Below, piece after piece: positions 9,011 to 18,875 of a stretch of DNA of 64,000 bases. Each line of letters opens with the position of its first letter. Positions within the stretch are counted from its first letter, which is position 1. Origin of the DNA: Ophiostoma sp. CBS 140.51 (lineage: Eukaryota > Ascomycota > Sordariomycetes > Ophiostomatales > Ophiostomataceae); the NCBI GenBank assembly GCA_029298735.1, contig JANSLP010000048.1:93450-157449 (forward strand). The letters run 5' to 3'. The position numbers and the translations under genes are program-made. The notes beneath the pieces were generated by a model. It did not search any database. It saw only the letters and a program-made list of their open reading frames with translations, and had not been told where the DNA came from.

Positions 9011-11533
9011 TCAAAACCCTCTCCGGCCGCCCGTGCTCATCAGCGTAATCTTTTGCTTCTTCTTCTTCTTGGACTTGCCGCCCGCCACTGGCGAACAAGC
9101 GGCAGCACCACCGTCTGTCGCCTCACTCTCGACAGCCTGCTTGGCATTCTCGACACCCAGCGCTTCCATCTGAGCGACCAAATCGGCATCACTCGCACCG
9201 CTATTATCAAGCAGCGAGCCCAGCACCTGGTCGTCCTTGAGCCAGCCGTCGTCAGCGGCGTTGCTGGCCATGTAGGCCTGCAGACTCGGCGAGACGGGCA
9301 CGGCCCGCGTACCCCAGACGGTGCGGGATGTTGCGCCGCCGCCTCCAGAGGTGGAGGATGGTGGGGTTGTCGACATGGAGGCCAGCTGACCAAAGCCGAC
9401 GCGCGGGTTAGGTGGGGAGGCCGATGAGGAGGTCAAACCAGCTGCATCGTTGTCACCGCCACTACCAGCACCCAGGGGTTGGAACTCGTTAATGTCCATG
9501 GGTCGGACAGTGTCGTTATAAATGTCGTCGTGGCCGTGGTGGAGGTCGCTGCCATCAAGACCGCCGTGTCCACTACTACCGCCGCCGCCGATGCGCCGTG
9601 CTCCGCCTCTATGCAGAGCAGCAGCTTCGAGGCGCTCGGCCTGCAGCCGCTCACGCTCTTCCTGGAAGGCCTTGTCACGGTTGCGTTTGCGGCGGCGCTC
9701 AATGTCCTCGGCAAACGTGGCGAGCGTCTCGGCGGGCACAATGTCCGTCCAGTCGCATTCTAAAAACGAAACAACACACCCAGCCGGCAGATGGCCAAGA
9801 TACTTGGCCCGGCGGCGCATGGCATCGTCGACAACATGGCCGGTAGAGATGTGCTCGACACGTGGGAGTAGAGTTGAGGGGAACGTCGAGAAAGAACCGT
9901 ACTTGGTCTTGAGGATGCGAATGTCGAGTGGTGAAAGATAAAGGTGCGGTGGGGACATGTAAAAGTAGAAGTCTTGCTGGGCCGCAGCAGCTGCTGCCGC
10001 CGCGGCTGCCGAGGTGGCAGGTGTAGGTCGTGGAAGAGATCCTCCGTCATCTGTCCGTACTTGTGCAGCTCGTGCTGGCGCTGTTGGCGCTGTTGGTGAC
10101 GCGGGCTCTGCTCCCACAGGCAGCTTTGGCCGTGGATTGTTGTTGCTCTCACCGAAGATGCTGCCGTCCTTTAATGCGAGCTCAATACCGCCGAGCTCCT
10201 TTGAGCTCTCCTGTGCTATTCGGACGGTCCGCATGGCTCGCCGCGTCCACTCGCCATCCTCGTGGAAAAGTAGCTCGTCCTCCTTTTCCTGACGTGCGAG
10301 ATCTTCCAACTCTCGGCCGAATTCCTCCACCATGTAATCTCCTGTGCCCTTCATGATGCGAGAGTAGTCGAGCACGTTGGCCGCAAAGTGCCACGGGATC
10401 GATGCTCCGCCTCGGCCGCCCTTTGTGACCCCGGCGTTGAGCACATCAGCGGCCCCTTCCCGTGGTAATGCGACTGTAGAGTTGGCGTGCCGCATCATGA
10501 GACGAAGCACGACGTCATCGCCTGGTCGTGGCAGCGGGCTCTCCTGTCCTGCATAGAACCGAACTGGGCGTACCTCACCCAGGTACACACTCTCCTCGCA
10601 GATGGGGCACTTCTTCCACTTGGCTCGCTTTTCCGGGACTGGCGCTGGTGGTGCTACTGGCGCAGCATTTCGGCTGGCAGCGGCAAGTGTGCCACCATTC
10701 GCATTCGGACTCGGGAGAAGGCCGACCACAGTGCGTGCTGCACGAGCGGCGTTGTTGACGGCGGACTCGTCGGCGTCGATGGCGTGCATAAACCGAATCA
10801 GACAGGGCAGACAAAAGATGTGGCCGCACTTGGCCATGCGGGGCGCCACGGGCTCCGACAGACAAATGGGGCACGAAGAGTTCTGCGACTCGGTCGACGC
10901 CAGGATTTGCAGGACATCGTTCCAGTCAATGTACTCGTCGGCATCTGTGGCCTGGGCAGCATAGTTTCCGTTGGGCGAGACGACAAAGCGGTAGTTGGAG
11001 TGCACAAACCGAGCCTTGTCGACGGTGCTGTTGTGGTGGTGAGACCGATATGATCCGTGGTGGTGGTGGCCGCCGTGGTGCCTAGACCGGCTGCCATAGT
11101 AGTGGTCGTTACCGCCAAAGGCGTGCTCGAGATGGGCGCGCGAGGGAGCTGCATAGTTGAGCAGGTGAGTAATCGACGTCTGGCCGCGGCGGCTGGACGC
11201 ATTCTTCAGGGCCCGGATTTCCGCCATGTCATCCTCGTCCTCGAACCGGTAGTTGTTCTTGTTCTTGTTCTGGACAGTGTTTCCTCCAAGAGCTCCGCCA
11301 GTGCCTGCAGCGCCCGGCCGTTTTTGGTTCCGGTGTTGCTTGCGAGAGGCTTGTCCCTTGCGTGGAGCAGCGGAGATTCCGACAGTCGATCCGCTGCCGG
11401 TCTGCTGGTTCGGTCGGCGGGAGCTATGGTCGAAAGAGCCGGCAGTCGATGCGGCGGTCGGGGTAATGGGCGAATGCGAGGATGGAGACGGAGACGACAG
11501 CGATTTGCCTAGGTTCGACGGTGGCAGGCTCAT
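9011..11533 (-). CDS. RNF10/Mag2-like RING-finger E3 ubiquitin ligase
   Basis: This single-exon gene encodes 840 residues. A RING finger starts at C221 (CPICLSEPV), with C224, C236, H238, C241 and C244 (CGHIFCLPCL), and is completed by a second CPIC at C309/C312. The following segment (VRPVRFYAGQE...VVLRLMMR) and the downstream block with YLSPLDIRILKTKYGSF match the layout of human RNF10 and yeast Mag2. In that family the ligase ubiquitinates 40S protein uS3, acting in ribosome quality control. The spacing between C244 and C309 is about 64 residues, much longer than a standard RING, because of an Ala/Pro/Gly-rich insertion. The N-terminus is Ser/Pro-rich with a His-rich stretch at 150-170. 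The C-terminus has a charged, probably coiled segment (ERRRKRNRDKAFQEERER) and a KSKKKKKQK basic run. Substrate assignment is by family, not seen here. Confidence 0.82.
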   Translation of the reverse strand: MSLPPSNLGKSLSSPSPSSHSPITPTAASTAGSFDHSSRRPNQQTGSGSTVGISAAPRKGQASRKQHRNQKRPGAAGTGGALGGNTVQNKNKNNYRFEDEDDMAEIRALKNASSRRGQTSITHLLNYAAPSRAHLEHAFGGNDHYYGSRSRHHGGHHHHGSYRSHHHNSTVDKARFVHSNYRFVVSPNGNYAAQATDADEYIDWNDVLQILASTESQNSSCPICLSEPVAPRMAKCGHIFCLPCLIRFMHAIDADESAVNNAARAARTVVGLLPSPNANGGTLAAASRNAAPVAPPAPVPEKRAKWKKCPICEESVYLGEVRPVRFYAGQESPLPRPGDDVVLRLMMRHANSTVALPREGAADVLNAGVTKGGRGGASIPWHFAANVLDYSRIMKGTGDYMVEEFGRELEDLARQEKEDELLFHEDGEWTRRAMRTVRIAQESSKELGGIELALKDGSIFGESNNNPRPKLPVGAEPASPTAPTAPARAAQVRTDDGGSLPRPTPATSAAAAAAAAAAQQDFYFYMSPPHLYLSPLDIRILKTKYGSFSTFPSTLLPRVEHISTGHVVDDAMRRRAKYLGHLPAGCVVSFLECDWTDIVPAETLATFAEDIERRRKRNRDKAFQEERERLQAERLEAAALHRGGARRIGGGGSSGHGGLDGSDLHHGHDDIYNDTVRPMDINEFQPLGAGSGGDNDAAGLTSSSASPPNPRVGFGQLASMSTTPPSSTSGGGGATSRTVWGTRAVPVSPSLQAYMASNAADDGWLKDDQVLGSLLDNSGASDADLVAQMEALGVENAKQAVESEATDGGAAACSPVAGGKSKKKKKQKITLMSTGGRRGF

Positions 11534-12979
11534 TTCGGGAGAAGAGAAAGAGGGGTGAAGGATGCCCGTTGGATGATGCAGAGTGGCAAAGTAGTCGTGA
11601 TAAACGAGGGGCCTGGCCGTCAGGAGCGTAGATCGGGAGAGGTGCTGTAGAACGACCGACGGCCCGTGGATGGGAGATGTGCTTCTATGGTCTATGTTCT
11701 GCTGTTAAAAAGAAGGAGAGTACCGATGCTTCATCCCAATCGTCATCGCCCTGCGGGTCTCGTCGCTGTCGATTGTTGTTGGCTATCTCGATCTATCTCT
11801 AGAGAGAATGTACTTGATCGAGGAAGACGTCGGACGAGGAGAAGGGCTCCGATTCTTTCGATGAAGGGAGGAAAGGGATTGAAGATTGGCAGTCGATAAG
11901 TCGTTGAAAATGCGTTTCGTCGGGGGGTGATAAAGTGGTGGTTCACAACTAGAAATGATGCAAAGTCGTGTCCAAGACGCGATGTGCGTTGGAATGTTAA
12001 AGAGTAAGAGGAAGGGAGGAGGGGGGAGGCTAGAGGGAGGGAAGTATCACGACAGTGGCTGTCGATAGTGCTCTGAAAAACAGAAGGAGCGAATGATACA
12101 AGCAGGATCAGAGGGAGCAGAAGGCGCGGCAGAACGAGTCATAGGCTCCTCAAGGGGCGGGGCAAAAACGACACCGGGACGGAAGGCGAAACAGGTGTGC
12201 CACGCCATTTGTGAACGGGCGGTCACGTGGAAGCCATGACCTCACTGGACTTGGAGGCGCTATCTCAAAATATATGGGCGTGCTGCAACGCTTTTGTATA
12301 CAAATTTGGCGATGAGAACAGATAAAGGAACGTTTTCTGTATTTGTCTACACTAAAAACCCCAAAAAATAATACCGTGGAAATGAGAGAATAAGAAACTG
12401 AGAAAATGACAATATGATAAAATGCAAACTTTAAATGAAAAGCAAGACACCATGGCCAACCAAACCAAAACCGGTTCCATGTCCTCCTATCATCAAATAT
12501 CTACCCGTCAAATCGTCTCTTTGAATCGTTATCCAAAACAAAAACAGACATCTCTCCGGGCACCCCGTTTTCCCCCGTGTCTTTTTTCTTTTTCGAATTA
12601 ATTAATGCCTTGAGAACCAGAAACCAAACGCGCAAAATAGAGTAAGACACCCCGGGGAATCAAGAAAGTGATAAAGAAAAACCGCAGCCCAAATCACCGA
12701 CGCAGGAATTGAGACAGAGTCCACACTGGCCGTCGAGATAGGGAAAGTACAAAAAGCAGCAGAAATGAAACAACATGAAAACAAAGACCGTAGAAAATAA
12801 TGGAAATCTCAAAATATGGGGTGCCCTTCTAGGCGAGAGCATGCGGAAAACTGTACAAATGGCATGGGGTGGTTATGAGGTGGATATAAGACACGGCACA
12901 TGTTAATAGCCAAAACAAAAAAGGGGACTGGCGGAAAGAGCTGCGAAGAGCGACGGGCTTGTAAAGTCTTAAAGAGGCT
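11534..12979. other. Upstream region of the RING gene and 3' region of the glycogen-binding-module gene
   Basis: No gene is recognised. The part near 11534-12200 is purine-rich on the + strand, i.e. a pyrimidine-rich leader for the minus-strand RING gene. A CACGTG E-box lies near 12224. The part from about 12350 to 12900 is AT-rich and is probably the 3' UTR of the neighbouring minus-strand gene. Confidence 0.5.
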
Positions 12980-15900
12980 CTACTTCTTCTTGTCGCCGTC
13001 AAGCTTGTCGATGATCTTGTGGAAGAAGCCGCTAAGACGGTTCTTCTTCTTCTTCTCGGCGTTGACAACACCAGCCTTGGAAGCCGGGGCGGAAGAAGCA
13101 GAGGCAATAGCAGCAGCGGCAGGATTGCCGATGGGAGTCATGCGGGGAGCCGCGGCCGGGGCCGGTGCAGCGACGACGGGGGGAGCAGCGTCCTTGCCAT
13201 TCGCGGTGGCAGCCTTGGCAGCGGGAGCGGTGGCGGAGGACTTGGTAGCAGCAGCCCGAGCAGCGGCAGTGGCGGGGTTAGCGGGGGCGGCAGAGGAAGA
13301 CTCAGCAGCGGGAGCAGCAGCGGGAGAAGCAGCGGGAGCAGCAGTGGGAGCAGCAGCGGGAGCGGCAACGACAGCAGCAGCAGGGGCGGAAGCAGCACCG
13401 GCTGCCGGGGCAGCGGCGGGGGCGGCGGCGGGAGTGGCAGCAGAAGTAGACTCGGCAGCAGCGCCAGAGTCAACCTTCTTCAGCAGCTCAGCCTCGACGG
13501 CCTTCTTCTCCTCGACGGCAGTGGTGTTAGCGGCAGCCTCAGGGCTAGTGTGGGCCTGCTTGATCGAGTCCTGGACCTCGGCCGGGACCTCAGAGGTCAC
13601 GGGCTCGTTGCCAATGGCAGAGGTCGTGGCGAGCTGCTCCTGGACAGAAGTCGGCAGGAGCTGCTTGACGGACACGGGCAGATTAGTGGCAGCATCGTTG
13701 GCGAACTTCTCAACAGCGGGAGCCTGCTCGACAGCCTTGTCCTTGGCGGAAGCGGCAGTGGCAAGGGCAGCGGCACCGAGGGCAGCAGCACCAGCAGCGA
13801 CACCACCGACAATGGCGGCGGGCGAAGTCGAAGAAGACTCGGTGGAAGTGGCAGCAGCAGCAGGGGCAGTGGCCTCAGTGGTGGGGCCGTCCGAGGTGGC
13901 GGGCGCCTCAGGGACCTTCTTCAGCAGCTCCTCCTCGACCTGCTCCTTCTCCTTGACCTCCTCGGGGATGGCGCTGGCCTCGGGGGCGACACCGGCAGCC
14001 TCCTGGCTCTCCTTGACAATCTCGGGGACGGTCTCGGTCTTAGTAGCAGGGGCGGTAGCAGTAGCAGCAGCCTTCTCCTTCTCCAGGGGAACGGCACCAG
14101 CCAGAGCGGCGGTCGTCGCAACGGGGGCAGCCGAGTTGATGGTGATGTCATTGCTGCCAGTGATGGGCAGGCTGGACTCGGGGATCAGGTTCTTGGAGAC
14201 GGGGGGAAGCTGCCCGGCAGAGAAGTTGCCAGCGATGGCGGCATCGGCCTTCTCGTACGACTCGGGGTCGAGCTTGACGTTGGCGTTGATGTCGCCAGAC
14301 TTCAGTTCATCGGGAATCTTCTCGCCAGGGGCGAGGGTGACGGGGTTAACACCGCCAGGGGCAGCGGGCAGGGGGTTGATGAGCTTGACCTCCTTGTTGA
14401 GCTCGTCAGCGGGGGTGGCGGGGAAAGCGCCCGGAAGCTCGCTGTCAGCAGACATCTTCTTGGCGTCCTCGGCGGAATCCTTGGTAGTGGCAACAACAGC
14501 AGCACCAACGGCAGCGACACCAGCAGCAGCGGCGGTGACGGGAGCGGCGATATCGGCGACGGTGGAAGTCTCCTTGGGTGCAGGAGTCTCCTCGGCGGCA
14601 GCGGCAGCAGGTGCGGCAGGCTCCTCGGGTGCGGGAGTCTCGTCAACGGCGGCGGGTGTCTCTTCAACAACGGCAGGGTCCTCGACAGCAGCGGGGGCCT
14701 CCTCAACGGTAGCAGGGGTCTCCTCGGCAGCCTTGGGTTCCAAAGGAACAGCGCCTGCAAGAGCAGCGGTAGTAGAGACTGGTGCGGCGGAGCTGATAAC
14801 GGCGGCAGAGGCAGGAGTCTCCTCAGCAGCAACTGGGGGCTTCTCGGTCACGGGCAGGATAGTGACAGGGGTCTGGTCAAGGGGCTTCTCTTCGACAGCC
14901 TTCTCCTTAGCAGCCTTAGGTTCCAGGGGAACAGCGCCGGCTAGAGCAGCAGTGGTAGCGATGGGGGCGGCGGAGCTGAGAATACCGACAGCTGCGGGAG
15001 GCGCGTCGGCGGCCACAGGGGGCTCTTCGGTCACGGGAAGGATGGTAACAGGGGTCTCGTCGAGGTTCTTCTCCTCAACGGCCTTCTCTTCGATCGGGGC
15101 GTCTGCTGCAAGTGCGGCAGTAGTAGACTTGGGAGCGGCAGAGCTGATGATAGCAGCAGCAGGAGCAGTAGCGACAATGTTCTCAGGCGTCAGGACGTTG
15201 TTCTCGTTTCCCTCTTCGTCGTTCTCTTTCGGTGCAGCGGGGTCAAGTACCCACTTGCCGTCGACAACAAACTAAGGGTGGAGAAAAAGGAAGAGATGGT
15301 AAGTAAAACTGGACCTAATGATATCACAGGCAGAAAAAGAGAAAAGAAAAATTGGTGACGATGAAGCAATTGGTTTAGAACAATGGAACCAGAAAGCGGT
15401 AACAAAGAAAAAAGGAAAAGAGGAGGGGAAAGGGTAAAAAGAAGTGACAGAGATGGGGGGTTCGCCAATGGTTATAAAAGAGCAGTGCAGGATTTCGGGT
15501 GCTCGCAAAGCAAGTATATGAGCCAAGCAGCAAGCAAGGGATCGATCGACCACCTTCGTCACAGGTAACCTCTAGCGACGAGGTTGGGAGAGCAAAGGCG
15601 AGGAGGGTGAGGGGTCTGGCCCAAGCTCGCCAGGCTTGTCGACTAAGCTTGATTGCTGCTCCAATGGGCGCTGACCTCCGCAAGTCTCCGCTAGGCTCTC
15701 GCCAACTGCAGACCTTGCGTCATCGTCTCCGCCCGGCTGCACAAGAGAAAGAAGCAGGGTAAGACAAAGGGAAGTTTAGCGAATAAAGCCGCCCGCCGCC
15801 TTTATCCTCTTTTTGTGCTTTATCGGCGTCTTGCGCCAACCAAACTTGCTTTTGCTTTGTGCGATAGGCCAGATCAGCGCCAGCCTCACTGCTGCCTAAG

Positions 15901-16519
15901 GCTGTTCGCGTCCTTTGGAGAAAAGAAAAGAATTGGAGAGCAATGACAAGCGCCCGCTAGGATACGACAAGAATGAAAGAAGGGGACAAAAGAGACAAAA
16001 ACAGGTGCCAAATCGACAGGTGACAGAAACGAAGGGACTGGGCAGGGCGGTGCGATAAAGCGAGGGGGGATTGTCGCAACAAACAAAACGCAACAAAAGC
16101 AAGCAACAGCAAGTGCACCGTTGGGACCTGAGTTCCAATCGCTTGCTCGCAGTGCAGGAGTAGTGCAGAAAACGTGGAAGCTGAAAAAAGCGTTGGAAGC
16201 TTAAACGGTTGGAACCAAACAACAGTTACGTACCTTGTAGTAGATCTTCTTCGAGGCGTCCTTGAGCTCAACGGTTTTCTGGAAAACGTCGCCAACCTTC
16301 TCGAGCTGGACAGACTTCGACCAGGCGTCGAACGTACCGGTCACAAAGACCTCCTCGCCGGCATTGGGCCTGTTGGAGAGAAGAAAAAGGTTAGCAATTT
16401 GAACTAGGCTGCCATCTCTCTCGACTTGTGCGCTTGTGGTCGTTCGCCTTCTGCCACCACAAACGAGCGCCGCGGGCTTGTGACAAAATTGCGTACCAGA
16501 TGAAAACAAAGCTTCCCAT
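12980..16519 (-). CDS. MDG1/CRP1-like protein: AMPK-type glycogen-binding module with a long Ala/Pro/Glu-rich tail
   Basis: Three exons (16519-16497, 16369-16234, 15271-12980) encode 816 residues. Splicing brings together an N-terminal AMPK-beta-type carbohydrate-binding module (CBM48-like, residues about 3-85): FVFIWPNAGEEVFVTGTFD, then KIYYK joined to FVVDGKWVLDPAAP. Both junctions keep frame, and intron 1 (127 nt) has a CTAAC branch site. Intron 2 is 962 nt, very long for a fungus. The remaining ~730 residues are low-complexity Ala/Pro/Glu/Val with degenerate repeats of SAAPxxTTAALAGAVPLE at about residues 94, 152, 212 and 430, and a basic C-terminus (NRLSGFFHKIIDKL). Yeast relatives with this N-terminal module are Mdg1 (pheromone signalling) and Crp1 (cruciform DNA binding). 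The role of the tail is unknown. The short first exon is supported by the family-like start (MGSFVFIWP). Confidence 0.85.
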
Positions 16520-18875
16520 GTTGACGGTAGGTGCCGGAAAGCGAATTGGCTTGCTTGGAGCAGATAGGGAGTAGCGGCGCTGGTGAATTGGACGTTCTGC
16601 GCAACGATGTGTATTCCGTCGATTTGTTGGGAGAGCGAAGGCGAGCGAAAGCTGTCGGCAGAAGCGGACGGGCTGTTGCGCGGCGCGAACAAGGATAGGC
16701 GGGCGGAGGTGGAAGAGGGTGTGCAGTCGAGGCTGCAGGAAGAACGACAAAGGCTTCGTCGTTACGATTTCTGCTTAACAAAAAAAGGGTTGCTTGGTTA
16801 GCTATTGAAGCTGAAGCAGAGAAAAAGAAAAGTCAAGTAAAGTTCGAAGAGAAAAGGGTGCCGTGCGCCGAGACATTCGTGAGAGAAAGGAGGGGGGAAG
16901 GGAACGGGGTTCGAAGCGAAGGCGGAATCAGCCAGCGAGAAACGAAATGAAGACGTGCAGGGCTCCTCTGCTGCTGGCAGGCTGGCAGGCTAAGCTCTTG
17001 TCTCTCCATCTCCTCACTCTATGGCCCATGCAACTCTGACTGACAGCAACAGACAGGCACGGCCACCCTCGGCGTCTCCCCCTCCTGTTTCGAAGCTCGT
17101 GCCACAGGTCCCAAGTGGGTGTTGTGTTTTCACCCTTTTTCGTCCCCGAGCACCTCTTCGGTTTTTCTCTTGTGGTGGTTTTGCGCTTTTGCGCCGACGC
17201 TTCTGGCGCTTCTTTCTCTTTCGTCTCGTTGCTCACCGCTTTCCTGAATCCTTCGTCTTGCAGATGCGGGATGCGGAGAAGAGGGGGCATATGGGACTGC
17301 TTTCTTACCTTTTGGCTGGTTCCAATGGAATGCAAAACTGGCTCGGGACGATGGCAGAAAAAAAGCCAATCTCGTGCGTCAAGCTTTAATTTAACGGGAT
17401 GCCTGGCGCTCTAGTGGAAGAGAGGGGAAGGAATATCCGTAAGACGGCTTGTTGGTGATCGCGGAACGGGTGGGAAAATACTGTTTGGGGAGGGAGGAAA
17501 AGTGAAGCAAAAGAGGTAAAAAAAGATTGCGGATGACGAGAAAGGAGAGAGGAAAGAGAGAGAGAAAAGGGAAGGAGGGATCCAAGCTGGCGATGCGTCA
17601 CGGAAAGCTATCGAAACAAAGAGAGGCGCTTTCTGCTTAGCCTGGGGGGGCTTCGTAAAATTGGGCAAAAAAGGCAAGAGCAAGAAAAAGATCAAATGAG
17701 AGGAAAACCGGGGCGGTCTGTCTGGCCCCTCTTGTTCTCTCGAGAAAAAGACCACGGAAACGGCGCTAAAAATGGAGCTACACCGACAATTACGGAGAAC
17801 GCGCCTGCCTTTTCTCTGCCACTGCACGCAAACTGACGGAAGATTTACGCAAAAAGAGGAAGGCACCGCCGGGCGAGAAGCCTCTACTGAAGAGCCTTTC
17901 AAGCCTTTCCTGTTCTTTTGACCAGCTTCGTATTATTAGCGCTGCCGGTGGCGCTCGGCCTGGCCAAGGCGGTGATTCCATCGGGAAGGCGCAATCGAGA
18001 GCAATCGGGGGACGAGGGTCGCTCTTTCTGCAATAGCTTTCGTCTGTCCCCAAAAAGCTAGGAAGCTACGATAACAAACAGAAGGCACGATGAAGCCTCG
18101 CGTTGCACTGAGCTGATGATTGGTGCCGTCCTGTCTCATGCAAGACGCAACTGCCTTATCGGAGCAGCCTTTTTCTTCGCCTCCTCTTTCCCTTTCTTTC
18201 TCCCACCCAATTGAGAATACCCAATTGCGCCAGGGCAAGAGACAGGCGAGACAAAAGCTGGCAGGCTGGGCAGGCACGGAGCACAAGGTGTCTCTGGCGG
18301 AGGTGGTCTCGTGTCTCCTCAGTTTTGCCATTTTTACCTTTATTTTTACGGACTGGCCCTGCAACAAAACACAGCGCTAACACGCCCCGATCCAGTAACT
18401 CGAGCTGGTGCCCCCCTCCAAAAAAGTTTAAAATAGGGGTTGCGGGCGGGCTCCAGTTGAGCGCTGCACGTTTTCTGCACGCTTGCCGCGCGCGTCCACT
18501 GTCAACCATGCAAATCGCTAGCTTTCATTTGACAGTAGTTGAGACGAAACAAGCAAAATAAATTAGAGGGGAAAAAAGCCCAAAAGTAAATAAAGACCAA
18601 AAAATCATAACTGGCCACCCCTTCGACCTGAAAATATAAAGTATGATATATCTTACTCGTCCCGGCCTGCAAACTTTACCATACATTTCCTTACCCAAAA
18701 AGAACATTCATCTTTGCGTTCCACACTGTCTTCTCGAAACATCGAAACACAGATTCCATATTCTTCCATGCCAGCATGTGAAATATACACAAGACAAAAG
18801 ACACACAAAGGACACACAAAGGACACAGACTGTTTCCCAACAGGTACGGCCATATATGCACCATTCCCCGCCCCC
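16520..18875. other. Promoter/leader region of the glycogen-binding-module gene
   Basis: No gene is recognised on either strand. The + strand carries purine-rich and pyrimidine-rich patches typical of leaders in this window. Short open frames lack codon bias and domains. The right end, from about 18550, is AT-richer and is probably the 3' UTR of the zinc-finger gene. Confidence 0.5.
18800..18827 (+). repeat. 11-bp tandem repeat GACACACAAAG
   Basis: Two perfect copies (18800-18810 and 18811-18821) are followed by a partial third (GACACA). The repeat lies just past the stop codon of the minus-strand zinc-finger gene, so probably in its 3' UTR. Confidence 0.7.

Noticed and set aside
12900..15275. 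A 791-codon + strand open frame opposite the Ala/Pro/Glu-rich exon
   Set aside because: It is antisense to a well-supported exon; the GC-rich, low-complexity codons of the real gene leave all frames open. It has no domain.
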